DNA from: Sphingobacterium sp. FBM7-1
GTDB taxonomy: Bacteria > Bacteroidota > Bacteroidia > Sphingobacteriales > Sphingobacteriaceae
DNA: 64,000 nt
NCBI RefSeq assembly: GCF_020687765.1
Contig: NZ_JAJEWJ010000005.1
Coordinates: 186,001-250,000, forward strand
Direction of reading: 5' to 3'
The translations under genes and the position numbers were made by a program. The notes under the pieces were generated by a model, which made no database searches, was not told the DNA's origin, and saw only the letters and a list, made by a program, of their open reading frames with translations. This document shows, in pieces, positions 15,931 through 24,830 of the stretch; position 1 is the stretch's first letter, and every line of letters begins with the position of its first letter.

Positions 15931-18807
15931 TTACCTTAACAGTTCCTGTATGTCCGCCGTGGACAGGGATTTCATAAAACTCTCTTCCGTCGTGATGAGC
16001 GAAGTGGATAGACTTTTCTTTTGACCTTGTAGCGCCAGTATTTTTTCCTCCACCGTATCCTTGCTGATAAATTTATAGATAAACACATTTTTCGTCTGTC
16101 CGATACGGTGCGAGCGGTCAATCGCCTGTTGCTCCACGGCAGGATTCCACCAAGGGTCTAAGATAAAAACGTAGTCCGCTTCCGTCAGGTTGAGCCCCAC
16201 ACCCCCTGCTTTAATGGAAATGAGAAAGATCTGCGTCTGTTCCTTTTCTTTAAACGCTTCCACCGCGTCTGCGCGATGCTTGGTGTTCCCATCCAAATAC
16301 GCATAGGCTATTTTTTCTCGGTCGAAATGCGCCCGAAATAGCTGTAGGTGAGTTACAAATTGCGAGAATATTAATACTTTATGATTTTCTGCGATGATAG
16401 ACTGTAGCATCTCGATAACGGTATCAAATTTACCGGAAGGGAAAGCCGTCTCCGGATCCAGCATCGCAGGATGATTGGCCATCTGCCGGAGCTTCGTCAA
16501 TCCTTGCAAAAGCATGATCTGGTTGCCCTGTTTTTTCTGCTGTAGTTGGTTGTCCAGTAAAGCATTTCGGTATTCCGATTTTATGCGTTCGTACCAACTG
16601 GCCTGTTCCTCCGTCATTTCACAATACACCGTGTGTTCGGTTTTCGGCGGCAGCTCTTTGGCTACCTGATCCTTGGTACGACGGAGGATGAAAGGCTTGA
16701 TAATAGCTTGTAAACGAGCGGCTTTTTCTTCATCTTTCTTTTTCTCAATAGGTGCTACAAACTCTTTTTGAAAATAGCTGTACGAACCCAGCAGACCGGG
16801 GTTGGCAAAATGCATCTGGGACCAGATGTCGCCCACAGAGTTCTCGATCGGTGTGCCGCTCAGTACCAGTCGATGTTTGCTTTTGAGGACTTTAATAGCC
16901 TTGAACGACTTGGACGTCGGGTTTTTGATATGCTGGCTTTCATCCAGGATGATGTAGTTGAAAAAGAACTTCGTCAGCATTTCCGAATCGCTGCGGACGA
17001 TCCCGTAGGTCGTTATCACCAGATCAAAATGCGAAAAGCCAAACGTGTCTTTTAGCCGGTTGGAACCCGTATGGAGATGAATACGTAGCTGGGGCGCAAA
17101 CTTCTCTGCTTCCTTCTGCCAGTTATAAAGGAGCGACGTGGGCAAGATCAGCAGTGAGGTCTTGGCATAGTCCGTTCCTTTAAGCTGTTCCCTTTGCTGC
17201 TGGAGCAAAGCAAGCGTCTGTACAGTTTTTCCCAATCCCATATCGTCCGCTAGGCAGCCACCGAACTTATATTCCTGCAGAAAATGAAACCAGTTGTAGC
17301 CTGCTCTCTGGTAGGGGCGTAGTTCACCCCGGAATCCTTCCGGCAGGGGCGCCTCGGTAATGCTGTCAAAGTTTAGCAATTGCTCCAGCTTACGATGGAA
17401 AGAAAGCGCCGTGTGCTCCGAAATTTCGTGCAACAGGCCGATATGGGTTTTACTGAGCTGTAAACTATGTTTGTTCGTTGCAAAGAGAAACAAATGTTCA
17501 TATTGCGAAAACCATTCTTCCGGGATCAGCGCAATTTCGCCGTTCGGCAACGTAAATTCTTTATTCTTATTTAAAATATGGTCGCGCAGGGAGATAAATG
17601 GAATTTTGTAAGGGCCAAAATGAGCAACCGCCTGCACATCAAACCAGTCGTTTCCTTCCTCAATCGCCATCTCGAGAGACATCTTTCCGATGAAAATACG
17701 CCGATCACTTTTGGTCTGGGTAATAGTAAAGCCTTTTTCCAAAAGCTGCTCTTGCTTCGTATTTAGCCAATCCACAATAGACCCTGATTCGTCTGCCGTA
17801 ACAAAGTTGGCAAATAATGCGTCTTTCCGGCGCAGCCCCAATTCTTCCAGCAGATCCGCCTGCTTTTTTTCCCAAACCAGTGAGCGTTTTATCCGATGAA
17901 AAACATAGGTGTCATTTTCTTCATCATGTGTTAGTCGAACGGTTACCGGATGCTCGGTGCCCGCCGAAAATTCATACGGACCGTATCTAAACGACAGCTG
18001 TAAAAAGGACTGCCCCGCGGAAACGTAGGATAGTCTTAAGGTAGGTATCGCATTTTCCTTGTGCGTCTTGATATCGAAACCCTCCGCATACACATGGTGT
18101 TTTTCGATCAGTCCGCTCACAAAAGTTTCAAAGTATCGGCGTTCCGTATTCCGCGGTACGCTGATGTATCGTTTGCTAAGAAAAGGGCTAAGTTTCTTGC
18201 CATCTATATCCTGATCAAAATAATAGAGGGTGTTTTCTACGAGCAACCAAGCTTCCTTGTTGACAATAACGCGCGCATCCTTATACATAAAATCCAGCCG
18301 ATGCCCTTGGTATTTCAACGTCGGGAAATAACGGGTCTCCGTCTCGTTGCGTCGAAAATGGAACAAAATCGAAGTAGGCTCGTCCGCAATACGTATTTCC
18401 TCCTCGGCCGGATAGCCGTCTTTACTCATCAAAAAGAGCGGTTTGTTTTTCAGCTGCTTTAAGACGGTGAGCATTTTCTGTTCGATCTTGGGACGTATCC
18501 GTTCGTAAATTTTCTCGTCGAAAACTTTCCCGAAGAAGTCCGCCGGACGCATCGCCTTCTTATTAAATGCCTTGATGATATGGGTTTGTTCAATCTCGTC
18601 GAGCAGCTTTATAAGCTGGTAGTCGGTTTCGTCCAATGCCGGTGCAAAATCACCAATCGTATTGGTAAAAATCCGCCTATAACTCAAGGAATACGAGCCA
18701 TTTGCGTTTAACTGCACAATATGTGGCTCCATCAAATAACCTAAATACGGATGTATTCCTAGCGAATAGATTAATTTAAACGGTAATTTACTTTTAACTT
18801 GCTGCAT
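15931..18807 (-). CDS. SNF2 family DEAD/DEAH helicase
   Basis: 958 residues from ATG 18807 (a TTG at 18828 is less likely). The C-terminal half is a full SWI2/SNF2 motor: LADDMGLGKTVQTLALL near residue 520, DESQHIKN as the Walker B box, SGTPIENSVGDIWSQM, FILRRTKDQVAKELP, and the helicase C block AGGVGLNLTEADYVFILDPWWNPAVEQQAIDRSHRIGQ. The N-terminal 480 residues are beta-rich and lack recognised zinc or SWIM motifs. Proteins of this build are common and mostly single genes in Bacteroidota, with suggested roles in freeing stalled RNA polymerase or remodelling DNA-protein complexes. It faces the defence-like island but its base composition matches the core genome. Confidence 0.92.
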   Translation of the reverse strand: MQQVKSKLPFKLIYSLGIHPYLGYLMEPHIVQLNANGSYSLSYRRIFTNTIGDFAPALDETDYQLIKLLDEIEQTHIIKAFNKKAMRPADFFGKVFDEKIYERIRPKIEQKMLTVLKQLKNKPLFLMSKDGYPAEEEIRIADEPTSILFHFRRNETETRYFPTLKYQGHRLDFMYKDARVIVNKEAWLLVENTLYYFDQDIDGKKLSPFLSKRYISVPRNTERRYFETFVSGLIEKHHVYAEGFDIKTHKENAIPTLRLSYVSAGQSFLQLSFRYGPYEFSAGTEHPVTVRLTHDEENDTYVFHRIKRSLVWEKKQADLLEELGLRRKDALFANFVTADESGSIVDWLNTKQEQLLEKGFTITQTKSDRRIFIGKMSLEMAIEEGNDWFDVQAVAHFGPYKIPFISLRDHILNKNKEFTLPNGEIALIPEEWFSQYEHLFLFATNKHSLQLSKTHIGLLHEISEHTALSFHRKLEQLLNFDSITEAPLPEGFRGELRPYQRAGYNWFHFLQEYKFGGCLADDMGLGKTVQTLALLQQQREQLKGTDYAKTSLLILPTSLLYNWQKEAEKFAPQLRIHLHTGSNRLKDTFGFSHFDLVITTYGIVRSDSEMLTKFFFNYIILDESQHIKNPTSKSFKAIKVLKSKHRLVLSGTPIENSVGDIWSQMHFANPGLLGSYSYFQKEFVAPIEKKKDEEKAARLQAIIKPFILRRTKDQVAKELPPKTEHTVYCEMTEEQASWYERIKSEYRNALLDNQLQQKKQGNQIMLLQGLTKLRQMANHPAMLDPETAFPSGKFDTVIEMLQSIIAENHKVLIFSQFVTHLQLFRAHFDREKIAYAYLDGNTKHRADAVEAFKEKEQTQIFLISIKAGGVGLNLTEADYVFILDPWWNPAVEQQAIDRSHRIGQTKNVFIYKFISKDTVEEKILALQGQKKSLSTSLITTEESFMKSLSTADIQELLR

Positions 18808-18850
18808 CGAATTTCGGAAGTCCCTCAAAAAAGCTTCTAATATAGCTTTA

Positions 18851-19110
18851 TTCTTCTTTTTTCCCTCAAAAAAGAAGCAAAAAAATCGTCGCTTCAGATG
18901 TTTTACATATTGGATTGTACTAAGGATGAATTTGTGCAGTCGTAAAACATCTGGATGCGACCTTTATAGGGTAAGGAGGGGGAGTGCTATAGTGTTATTC
19001 TTCTTTTTTTCCTCAAAAAAGAAGCAAAAAAAATCGTGGCTTCGGATATTTGAGATAAGGAATAGTACTAAGAAGGGGGGGGCTACATACCTCAAACATC
19101 CGGATACGAC
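18851..19110. repeat. Two intergenic palindromic repeat units in tandem
   Basis: Each unit has a short purine/pyrimidine hairpin (TTCTTC...GAAGC), then two 19-20 bp arms that pair. Unit 1 arms are 18888-18906 and 18942-18961; unit 2 arms are 19036-19054 and 19091-19110. Unit 1 has TTTTAC/GTAAAA where unit 2 has ATTTGAG/CTCAAAC, so both arms changed together. The same element recurs at 25.9 kb, partly at 19.4, 19.65 and 33.7 kb. Confidence 0.75.
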
Positions 19111-19300
19111 CTTTGTGTGTTAAGGAGGGGATAGTGCAATAGCGTCAACGGAAGCGATGAATGATTGATCGTGATGAAGCGGGTATAGACGACCTTATAT
19201 TGTTCTGCGACCATTTTTATGAAGGCTATTCCGTATAGAACAGAATAATGTCTGAACGAAGTGAGTTTTATTCTGTTCAGGAATAGTCGAATAAAAATAG
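19057..19300. repeat. Direct repeat, copy 1 (about 240 bp)
   Basis: This stretch is nearly identical to 19357-19597, with a period of 300 bp. Its second half (19198-19311) folds into a long nested stem: TATTGTTCTGC with GCAGAACAATA outside, CTATTCC with GGAATAG in the middle and GAACAGAATAA with TTATTCTGTTC inside. Confidence 0.75.
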
Positions 19301-19356
19301 CAGAACAATATTAAGTCTTGATTTTTTTGCTTCGTTTTTTCATCAAGGAAAAAATG

Positions 19357-19597
19357 AAGGAATAGTACTAAGGATGAGTTTCTACATACCTCAAACATCC
19401 GGACGCGACCTTTGTGTGTTAAGGAGGGGGAGTGCAATAACGTCAACGGACGCGATTCATGATTGATCGTGCGGAGGCGGGTATAGACGACCTTATATTG
19501 TTCTGCGGCCATTTTTATGAAGGCTATTCCGTATAGAACAGAATAATGTCTGAACGAAGTGAGTTTTATTCTGTTCAGGAATAGTCGAATAAAAATA
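19357..19597. repeat. Direct repeat, copy 2 (about 240 bp)
   Basis: Near-identical to 19057-19300. The inner and middle stems are kept, but the outer AGAACAATA arm is lost because the copy ends early (at GTGCGAGAG). An open frame on the minus strand across the two copies is repeat-derived and not regarded as a gene. Confidence 0.75.
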
Positions 19598-19651
19598 GTG
19601 CGAGAGAATAGCACGTTTGGTTTTATGCACTAACCCTCGTGGATATTTATT

Positions 19652-19723
19652 CTCGCATCCGGATTTTGAGGAGGTAGAACCCCCTTCTTGGTACTATCCA
19701 ATCCCTCAAAAATCCGAAGCGAG
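19652..19723. repeat. Palindromic repeat unit, inverted orientation
   Basis: Arms 19652-19671 (CTCGCATCCGGATTTTGAGG) and 19704-19723 pair imperfectly and match the arms of the units upstream, in the opposite orientation. The flanking TTTTTGCTTCTTTTTC...GAAAAAGAAGGAATAG at 19728-19764 is the purine/pyrimidine hairpin of the same element and runs into the end of dapF. Confidence 0.65.
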
Positions 19724-19741
19724 GAGGTTTTTGCTTCTTTT

Positions 19742-20536
19742 TCACGGGGAAAAAGAAGGAATAGTACCGTTGAAAACAAACTTTGCCGGCCCGATCAACC
19801 GTACGTCCGTAAATTTGTCACCGGTTTTGTGAAATCGGATGTACAACTGTCCGCCCATAACCCGGATGGGGATTTCTTGTTCACCTTCCAAGCCGTTTTC
19901 GAGTGCGATGGCCATGGCAGATGCGGTGGCACCGGTACCGCAGGCGAGCGTTTCATCTTCCACGCCCCGTTCGAAAGTCCGTACGAAATAGCTTGTTTCT
20001 TCCTTCTCTACAAAATTGACGTTGATTCCTTCCTGTTTATAACGGTCATTATTACGGATGGCGGATCCCATCTCATACACATTGCTGTGGGAGAGGTCTT
20101 CTACCCAAGCGACATAATGCGGCGATCCGGTGTTCAGTACATATGCTGCACCATCTCGCTGGATATCCGAAACATCGATCATCCCTAGATCCACTTGATC
20201 GCCATGGATAGCAGCTTCATGCTCGCCGTCGACTGCCAAAAAGACAGTCTTTTCTTCTATGATTCCCAAATCACGTGCAAAAGCTACGATACAACGCCCC
20301 CCGTTGCCGCACATGCTCCCTTCTGTACCGTTTGCGTTGTAGTAAATCATCTCGAAATCAAAATTTTTGTTATTTTGAAGAAGCATTAGACCGTCTGCAC
20401 CGATTCCAAATCTTCGATCACAGAGCGCTCGAACCAGATGCTCGTCCTTTCGGTCAAAAACACCGCTTCTATTGTCGATTAATACAAAATCATTGCCGGC
20501 CCCTTGGTATTTTGAAAATTTTATTTTTCTATGCAT
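19742..20536 (-). CDS. dapF: Diaminopimelate epimerase
   Basis: 264 residues from ATG 20536; a TTG at 20563 is less likely. It converts LL- to meso-diaminopimelate in the cytoplasm, feeding lysine and peptidoglycan synthesis. Both catalytic cysteines are in place: NANGTEGSMCGNGGRC and ETLACGTGATASA. The substrate loop KYQGAGNDF and the GTGSPHYV-like NTGSPHYVAWV are also seen. Length fits the family. Oddity: the last nine or so codons (NGTIPSFSP) and the stop are encoded by the hairpin of an intergenic repeat, so the C-terminus appears to have been replaced by repeat sequence. asd, of the same pathway, lies elsewhere in the window. Confidence 0.95.
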   Translation of the reverse strand: MHRKIKFSKYQGAGNDFVLIDNRSGVFDRKDEHLVRALCDRRFGIGADGLMLLQNNKNFDFEMIYYNANGTEGSMCGNGGRCIVAFARDLGIIEEKTVFLAVDGEHEAAIHGDQVDLGMIDVSDIQRDGAAYVLNTGSPHYVAWVEDLSHSNVYEMGSAIRNNDRYKQEGINVNFVEKEETSYFVRTFERGVEDETLACGTGATASAMAIALENGLEGEQEIPIRVMGGQLYIRFHKTGDKFTDVRLIGPAKFVFNGTIPSFSP

Positions 20537-20676
20537 TTGCTTGATTATATGGTAGGAAATCAATATTCTTGTTACAATGCAGCTTTTGTTTGTTAAATCA
20601 TGTTAAAAGTCGCGATTAGGCTGGTCGATTAACATTTTTTAACTGTCAAAACTTCCCATGCAATTTCTAATGGTAC

Positions 20677-20684
20677 TACATTTG
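20677..20684 (+). promoter_or_regulatory. -7 box upstream of the HtrA protease gene
   Basis: TACATTTG fits TAnnTTTG, 60 bp before the start codon. A TTC stands near the expected -33 position (20653-20655) instead of TTG. Confidence 0.4.
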
Positions 20685-20744
20685 AATAAACCATAACAAA
20701 AGTAAAAAGAAAATTTTTATAGATAATAGATCATTACAGTAATT

Positions 20745-22292
20745 ATGACAATGAAGAAAATAGGAATGAGTTTATTAATAGCCGCAGTTGGAGGCGCGGT
20801 GGCTATTGGAGGGTACAAGCTCTTCGAAAATAAGCAAAACGAACAGATGACCTTCGAAGAAAAGCAGAAAGTCTATTTTGCGAATAACCCCGGAGCCGAA
20901 ATTACGTCTTCAACGGGTAATCCAGACTTTACCCAAGCCGCTGCAGCCGTATCGCCCGGTGTTGTGCACATCAAAGTGACGATGACGGCGCGCGGTTCAC
21001 AACGCGGTGGCGGCAGTTCGCCTTTCGATATGTTTGAAGAGTTTTTTGGCATGCCCCAGCGCCGGCAAGCACAGCCTCGACAAGCAACCGCTTCGGGATC
21101 AGGTGTGTTGATCTCGCCAGATGGTTATATCGTGACCAATAACCACGTGGTGGAAGATGCCGATAAAATCGAAGTTAAATTGACCGATCAGCGGACCTAC
21201 GAAGCGAAAGTAATTGGTCGCGATGCGGATTTCGACCTTGCCTTGATTAAAGTTTCTGGAACCAACTTACCCTTTGTGAAGTTTGGTGACTCCGACAATG
21301 TGCGTATCGGCGAGTGGGTATTGGCCGTTGGTTATCCGTTAAGCCTACAATCTACGGTTACGGCGGGTATTGTAAGTGCGAAAGGCCGTCAGATCGGTAT
21401 TCTCGGGGAGCAAGGACAAGGATCCCCTTATGGATATGGGCAGCCGCAGGAGCCGATCGTGCGTACCGCGGTAGAGTCCTTTATCCAAACAGATGCGGTG
21501 ATCAATAAAGGAAATAGTGGTGGTGCCTTGGTGAATACTAGAGGTGAGTTGATTGGTATCAATGCCGCTATTGCTTCTCCAACTGGTGTTTATGCTGGAT
21601 ACGGATTTGCTATCCCGGTTAACTTGGTGAAAAAGATTGTAGACGACTTTAAAGAATTCGGTACCGTGCAGCGAGGTTATGTAGGGGTGAGTTTCCGCGA
21701 GGTTGACGAAAGCATCCGTAAAGAATATAAGATTGATGACATCCAAGGATTGTATGTTTTTGATGTCGTAAAAGGCGGTGCTGCTGAAGAAGCCGGTATT
21801 AAAACCGGAGATATTATTACGAAAGTAGAAGGCAAAACGATCTATTCTTCGTCTGATCTGCAAGAACGTGTCGCGCGCTTGAATCCGGGTGACAAACTTA
21901 AAATGACCTATAAGCGTGACGGTAAAGAGCGAGAAGTGGCGGTTACGTTGAAGGCACAGGAATCGAAAAAGTCAGCGGCTTCAGAAGAAGTAAGTGCCAG
22001 TGCGACCGAAATATTTAATAAATTAGGTGCGAGCTTCACGCCGGCAAATGCTGCGCAGAAGAAGAAGTTCGGGGTTAACTCTGGTGTGGTGATCACGCAG
22101 GTACACCGTGGGGGTATGTTTGAATACTTCGGCGTGGAAAAAGGCCTGGTGGTAACACATGTAAACGGAAAACCTGTAAACAGCGTCGATGATGTAGAAT
22201 CTGCATTAGGCAGTACCAAACGAAACATCGTACGGATTACGGGTGTGTCCGAAAACGGAACGGTAGAGTTCAACTTCCCGATCCAATACTAA
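20745..22292 (+). CDS. htrA: Periplasmic HtrA/DegP-type serine protease with two PDZ domains
   Basis: 515 residues; ATG 20745 or 20751. The N-terminus MKKIGMSLLIAAVGGAVAIGG is a signal or anchor helix. The trypsin-like domain carries the triad His 134 (VTNNHVVED), Asp 164 (DFDLALIKV) and Ser 258 (NKGNSGGALVN). PDZ1 covers about residues 310-400 (RGYVGVSFREV...GDIITKVEGK) and PDZ2 the last 90 residues. It degrades or holds misfolded envelope proteins. It is transcribed alone: divergent from dapF and followed by a strong terminator. All key residues are present. Confidence 0.95.
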   Translation: MTMKKIGMSLLIAAVGGAVAIGGYKLFENKQNEQMTFEEKQKVYFANNPGAEITSSTGNPDFTQAAAAVSPGVVHIKVTMTARGSQRGGGSSPFDMFEEFFGMPQRRQAQPRQATASGSGVLISPDGYIVTNNHVVEDADKIEVKLTDQRTYEAKVIGRDADFDLALIKVSGTNLPFVKFGDSDNVRIGEWVLAVGYPLSLQSTVTAGIVSAKGRQIGILGEQGQGSPYGYGQPQEPIVRTAVESFIQTDAVINKGNSGGALVNTRGELIGINAAIASPTGVYAGYGFAIPVNLVKKIVDDFKEFGTVQRGYVGVSFREVDESIRKEYKIDDIQGLYVFDVVKGGAAEEAGIKTGDIITKVEGKTIYSSSDLQERVARLNPGDKLKMTYKRDGKEREVAVTLKAQESKKSAASEEVSASATEIFNKLGASFTPANAAQKKKFGVNSGVVITQVHRGGMFEYFGVEKGLVVTHVNGKPVNSVDDVESALGSTKRNIVRITGVSENGTVEFNFPIQY

Positions 22293-22311
22293 AGGAAATA
22301 AAAATCAAAGA

Positions 22312-22350
22312 AACGCGTCATCTACCGTAAAGTGGGTGGCGCGTTTTTTT
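22312..22350 (+). terminator. Intrinsic terminator after the HtrA gene
   Basis: AACGCGTCATC pairs with GGTGGCGCGTT (two G-T pairs) and is followed directly by seven T residues. Confidence 0.85.
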
Positions 22351-22415
22351 ATCATAAATGTATCACTTTGTGCCCTCGGCTTCTATATTCAAAGGAATAG
22401 CGGTATTTTCGGGGC

Positions 22416-22853
22416 ATGAAAATTTTGATGGTTTGTTTAGGTAATATCTGCCGGTCACCACTGGCACATGGCATCATGCAACACTTGGTGGAGCAGGAGG
22501 GTTTAGACTGGGAAATTGATTCTGCGGGCACGGGCGATTGGCACGTGGGCAACCAACCCGACAAACGCTCCATCGCGGTAGCCAAGAAATACGGCGTAGA
22601 CATCACCACGCAGCGGGCGCAATGGTTTCAACCGGAGCTTTTTGATCGTTATGATCGGATTTTGGTGATGGATGACAACAACTTGCGGGATGTGCTGGCG
22701 CTAGGGCGGAACGACGAAGATCGCGTTAAGGTGCAGCTATTTTTATCCGAAGGGATTGTTCCAGATCCCTACTACGACGAAACACAGTTTGAACCCGTGT
22801 ACAACATGATCGAAAAACGCTGTAAGGAACTCTTGCAGGAACTGCGTAAATAA
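22416..22853 (+). CDS. Low molecular weight protein-tyrosine phosphatase
   Basis: 145 residues. The P-loop is at the N-terminus, CLGNICRS (Cys 7 to Arg 13, the CX5R motif), and the general acid Asp is in VPDPYYD near the C-terminus. The usual SAGTGDWHVG element follows the P-loop. It is a cytoplasmic tyrosine phosphatase, in many bacteria paired with a BY-kinase controlling capsule export; here no kinase is adjacent. It begins a run of four closely spaced plus-strand genes ending with exonuclease III. Confidence 0.93.
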   Translation: MKILMVCLGNICRSPLAHGIMQHLVEQEGLDWEIDSAGTGDWHVGNQPDKRSIAVAKKYGVDITTQRAQWFQPELFDRYDRILVMDDNNLRDVLALGRNDEDRVKVQLFLSEGIVPDPYYDETQFEPVYNMIEKRCKELLQELRK

Positions 22854-22872
22854 TTCCCTATTTTTGTTAGGT

Positions 22873-23223
22873 ATGAAAGCATCGGAGATTAATAAAAAGT
22901 GGAAGGAACTGCAAAGCATTATTGCAAAGGATTTCGACATGGAACTCCCTGATCTTAAAGTGATGCTCTTTCTTATCGGCGTGCAGGAACTCGGAAAAGG
23001 TCCACAACAGTTTTCTAAACGACAAAAAGAAGAGCTTATGCACATCGCTACCTGCCGCCTTTTCAGTGCGATGGGCTTTTATGAGCTGAAGGGGTTAGAT
23101 GAAGAGGGTTGGCCGCATTGGGATTTGGTGAAGCCCATTCCCAACTATACATTGTTAGAACAAGAAATGATTCTGAAATCCTTGATTATTGATTATTTTG
23201 AGGATACCTATACCTTATCGTAA
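22873..23223 (+). CDS. Conserved hypothetical protein
   Basis: 116 residues from ATG 22873, 19 bp after the phosphatase gene; a TTG at 22864 is less likely. It is an all-helical soluble protein (INKKWKELQSIIAKDF, VMLFLIGVQELGKG, EELMHIATCRLFSAMGFYEL). It resembles uncharacterised proteins seen widely in Bacteroidota at similar positions. The conserved-looking core is LFLIGVQELG and the W-P-x-W-D segment. No motif suggests a reaction. Its position in a tight operon supports it being real. Confidence 0.8.
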   Translation: MKASEINKKWKELQSIIAKDFDMELPDLKVMLFLIGVQELGKGPQQFSKRQKEELMHIATCRLFSAMGFYELKGLDEEGWPHWDLVKPIPNYTLLEQEMILKSLIIDYFEDTYTLS

Positions 23224-23232
23224 TACGCATTC

Positions 23233-23997
23233 ATGAGAAGAAACTACAAACAAATAGGGCTGCTCGTTATGGGCATGCTATTGGCCACGATGGCTTGGGC
23301 GAAAACACCGAAACATCATTATGTAGCTATACAGACAAATAAAGGCGAATGCTTATTAATGCTGTATAACGAAACGCCTAAGCACCGCGACAACTTCGTT
23401 AAACTGGTTAAGGAAGGGTACTACGACGAATTGCTGTTCCATCGCGTTATTGAAAACTTTATGGTTCAAGGCGGAGATCCCGATTCCCGTTACGCAGCAC
23501 AGAAACAGGCACTTGGCACAGGCGGACCCGACTATAAGATTCCGGCAGAGATTCAGGACAGCCTCATTCACAAAAAAGGAACGATTGGTGCGGCAAGGGA
23601 TAATAATCCCGCAAAGCAGTCATCCGCATCGCAGTTTTATCTGGTGCAGGGCCGCGTATTCAGTCCGGCTGCATTAGACTCCTTAGAGACGTTCCGCTTA
23701 AACGGGAAGAAGCTGACGGCACAGCAGCGGGAGGCCTATACAACGGTTGGAGGCGTGCCTCATCTGGATGGTAACTATACGGTGTTCGGCGAACTGTTAA
23801 GCGGTGTGGCAACCATAGATCAGATAGCGGTGGTAGAGACTGATGAGCGCGATCGTCCTTTGGAGGACGTGCGTATGTCGATGCAGCTACTGACCCGGCG
23901 AGAAGCCTTAAATCTGGAACGGGAACAGGCCGGACTTCAACCTAAAACGGGTTTCTTTACCAAGATTTTAGACATTTTCTATTCGAGATACTATTAA
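23233..23997 (+). CDS. Cyclophilin-type peptidyl-prolyl isomerase, exported
   Basis: 254 residues. A signal peptide (MRRNYKQIGLLVMGMLLATMAWA) precedes the cyclophilin domain: IQTNKGECLLMLYNETPKHRDNFVKLVKEGYYDELLFHRVIENFMVQGGDP, with the FHRVI.NFMVQGGDP catalytic block, and a later SQFYLVQG. It should catalyse proline isomerisation in the periplasm. An extra 40-residue insert (ALDSLETFRLNGKKLTAQQREAYTT) is typical of the Bacteroidota form. Its stop overlaps the ATG of the exonuclease gene by one base. Confidence 0.92.
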   Translation: MRRNYKQIGLLVMGMLLATMAWAKTPKHHYVAIQTNKGECLLMLYNETPKHRDNFVKLVKEGYYDELLFHRVIENFMVQGGDPDSRYAAQKQALGTGGPDYKIPAEIQDSLIHKKGTIGAARDNNPAKQSSASQFYLVQGRVFSPAALDSLETFRLNGKKLTAQQREAYTTVGGVPHLDGNYTVFGELLSGVATIDQIAVVETDERDRPLEDVRMSMQLLTRREALNLEREQAGLQPKTGFFTKILDIFYSRYY

Positions 23998-24761
23998 TGA
24001 AGATTATCACCTATAACGTAAACGGTATTCGGGCAGCACTAAAAAAAGATTGGCTGGGCTGGATGAAGAGCATGGATGCGGACGTCGTGTGTTTGCAGGA
24101 AATTAAAGCTACCCAAGACCAAGTTCCTGAAATTCTTATGCTGGAACAGATGGGTTACGAGCATTATTGGTATCCGGCTCAAAAGAAAGGATATAGCGGC
24201 ACGGCTATTTTCACCAAGATCACCCCCAAGCATGTCGAATACGGTTGCGGACATGAGGATTATGATTTTGAAGGACGTACCATCCGTGTAGATTTCGATG
24301 ATCTCTCGGTGATGAGCGTATATTTCCCTTCGGGAACGACTGGCGATGTGCGGCAGGATTTCAAATATCGTTTTCTGGCAGATTTTCAGGAGTACAGCGA
24401 TAAACTGCTGCAAGAAAAGCCAAATCTGGTGATTTCAGGCGATTATAACATCTGTCATCGCGCAATTGATATCCATAATCCCAAATCGAATGCGAATAGC
24501 TCGGGCTTTTTGCCGGCGGAGCGGGAGTGGATGGAAAATTTTATCAACTCCGGGTATGTAGACTCTTTTAGACACCTGAATCCCGACCCACATCACTATA
24601 CTTGGTGGAGCTACCGTGCTGGAGCGCGGTCGAGAAACTTAGGTTGGCGGATTGATTATAATATGGTATCTAAATCCTTAGCAGATCGGATCGCCGGGGC
24701 AGAGATTATACCTTCGGCAGTGCATTCCGATCACTGTCCGGTATTGTTAACGCTTCGGTAA
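23997..24761 (+). CDS. xth: Exodeoxyribonuclease III (AP endonuclease)
   Basis: 254 residues. It has the exonuclease/endonuclease/phosphatase fold motifs: ITYNVNGIRAA, VVCLQEIKA (metal-binding Glu), SGDYNICH (Asp/Asn), LGWRIDYN and HSDHCPV at the C-terminus. It cleaves DNA at abasic sites and degrades 3' ends during base excision repair. It is coupled to the cyclophilin gene by a one-base overlap and followed by a strong bidirectional terminator. Confidence 0.95.
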   Translation: MKIITYNVNGIRAALKKDWLGWMKSMDADVVCLQEIKATQDQVPEILMLEQMGYEHYWYPAQKKGYSGTAIFTKITPKHVEYGCGHEDYDFEGRTIRVDFDDLSVMSVYFPSGTTGDVRQDFKYRFLADFQEYSDKLLQEKPNLVISGDYNICHRAIDIHNPKSNANSSGFLPAEREWMENFINSGYVDSFRHLNPDPHHYTWWSYRAGARSRNLGWRIDYNMVSKSLADRIAGAEIIPSAVHSDHCPVLLTLR

Positions 24762-24793
24762 GCAAAACCCAGCAACCTCAGCAAAAATTTATA

Positions 24794-24830
24794 GGGGCCT
24801 TCGATACGATATCGAAGGCCCCTTGTTTTT
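24794..24830. terminator. Bidirectional terminator between xth and trhO
   Basis: A 13-bp stem (GGGGCCTTCGATA with its complement), 3-nt loop, then TTGTTTTT on the plus strand; the minus strand also has A/T-rich sequence after the stem. It serves both convergent genes, and the trhO stop codon lies in the T run. Confidence 0.9.

Noticed and set aside
19195..19614. Minus-strand open frame of 139 codons
   Set aside because: It lies across the two copies of the structured direct repeat, and part of its translation also appears in the repeat at 25.9 kb. The frame is a by-product of the repeat.
18829..19741. CRISPR array
   Set aside because: Repeats are few, long and structured, with no regular short spacers and no cas genes.
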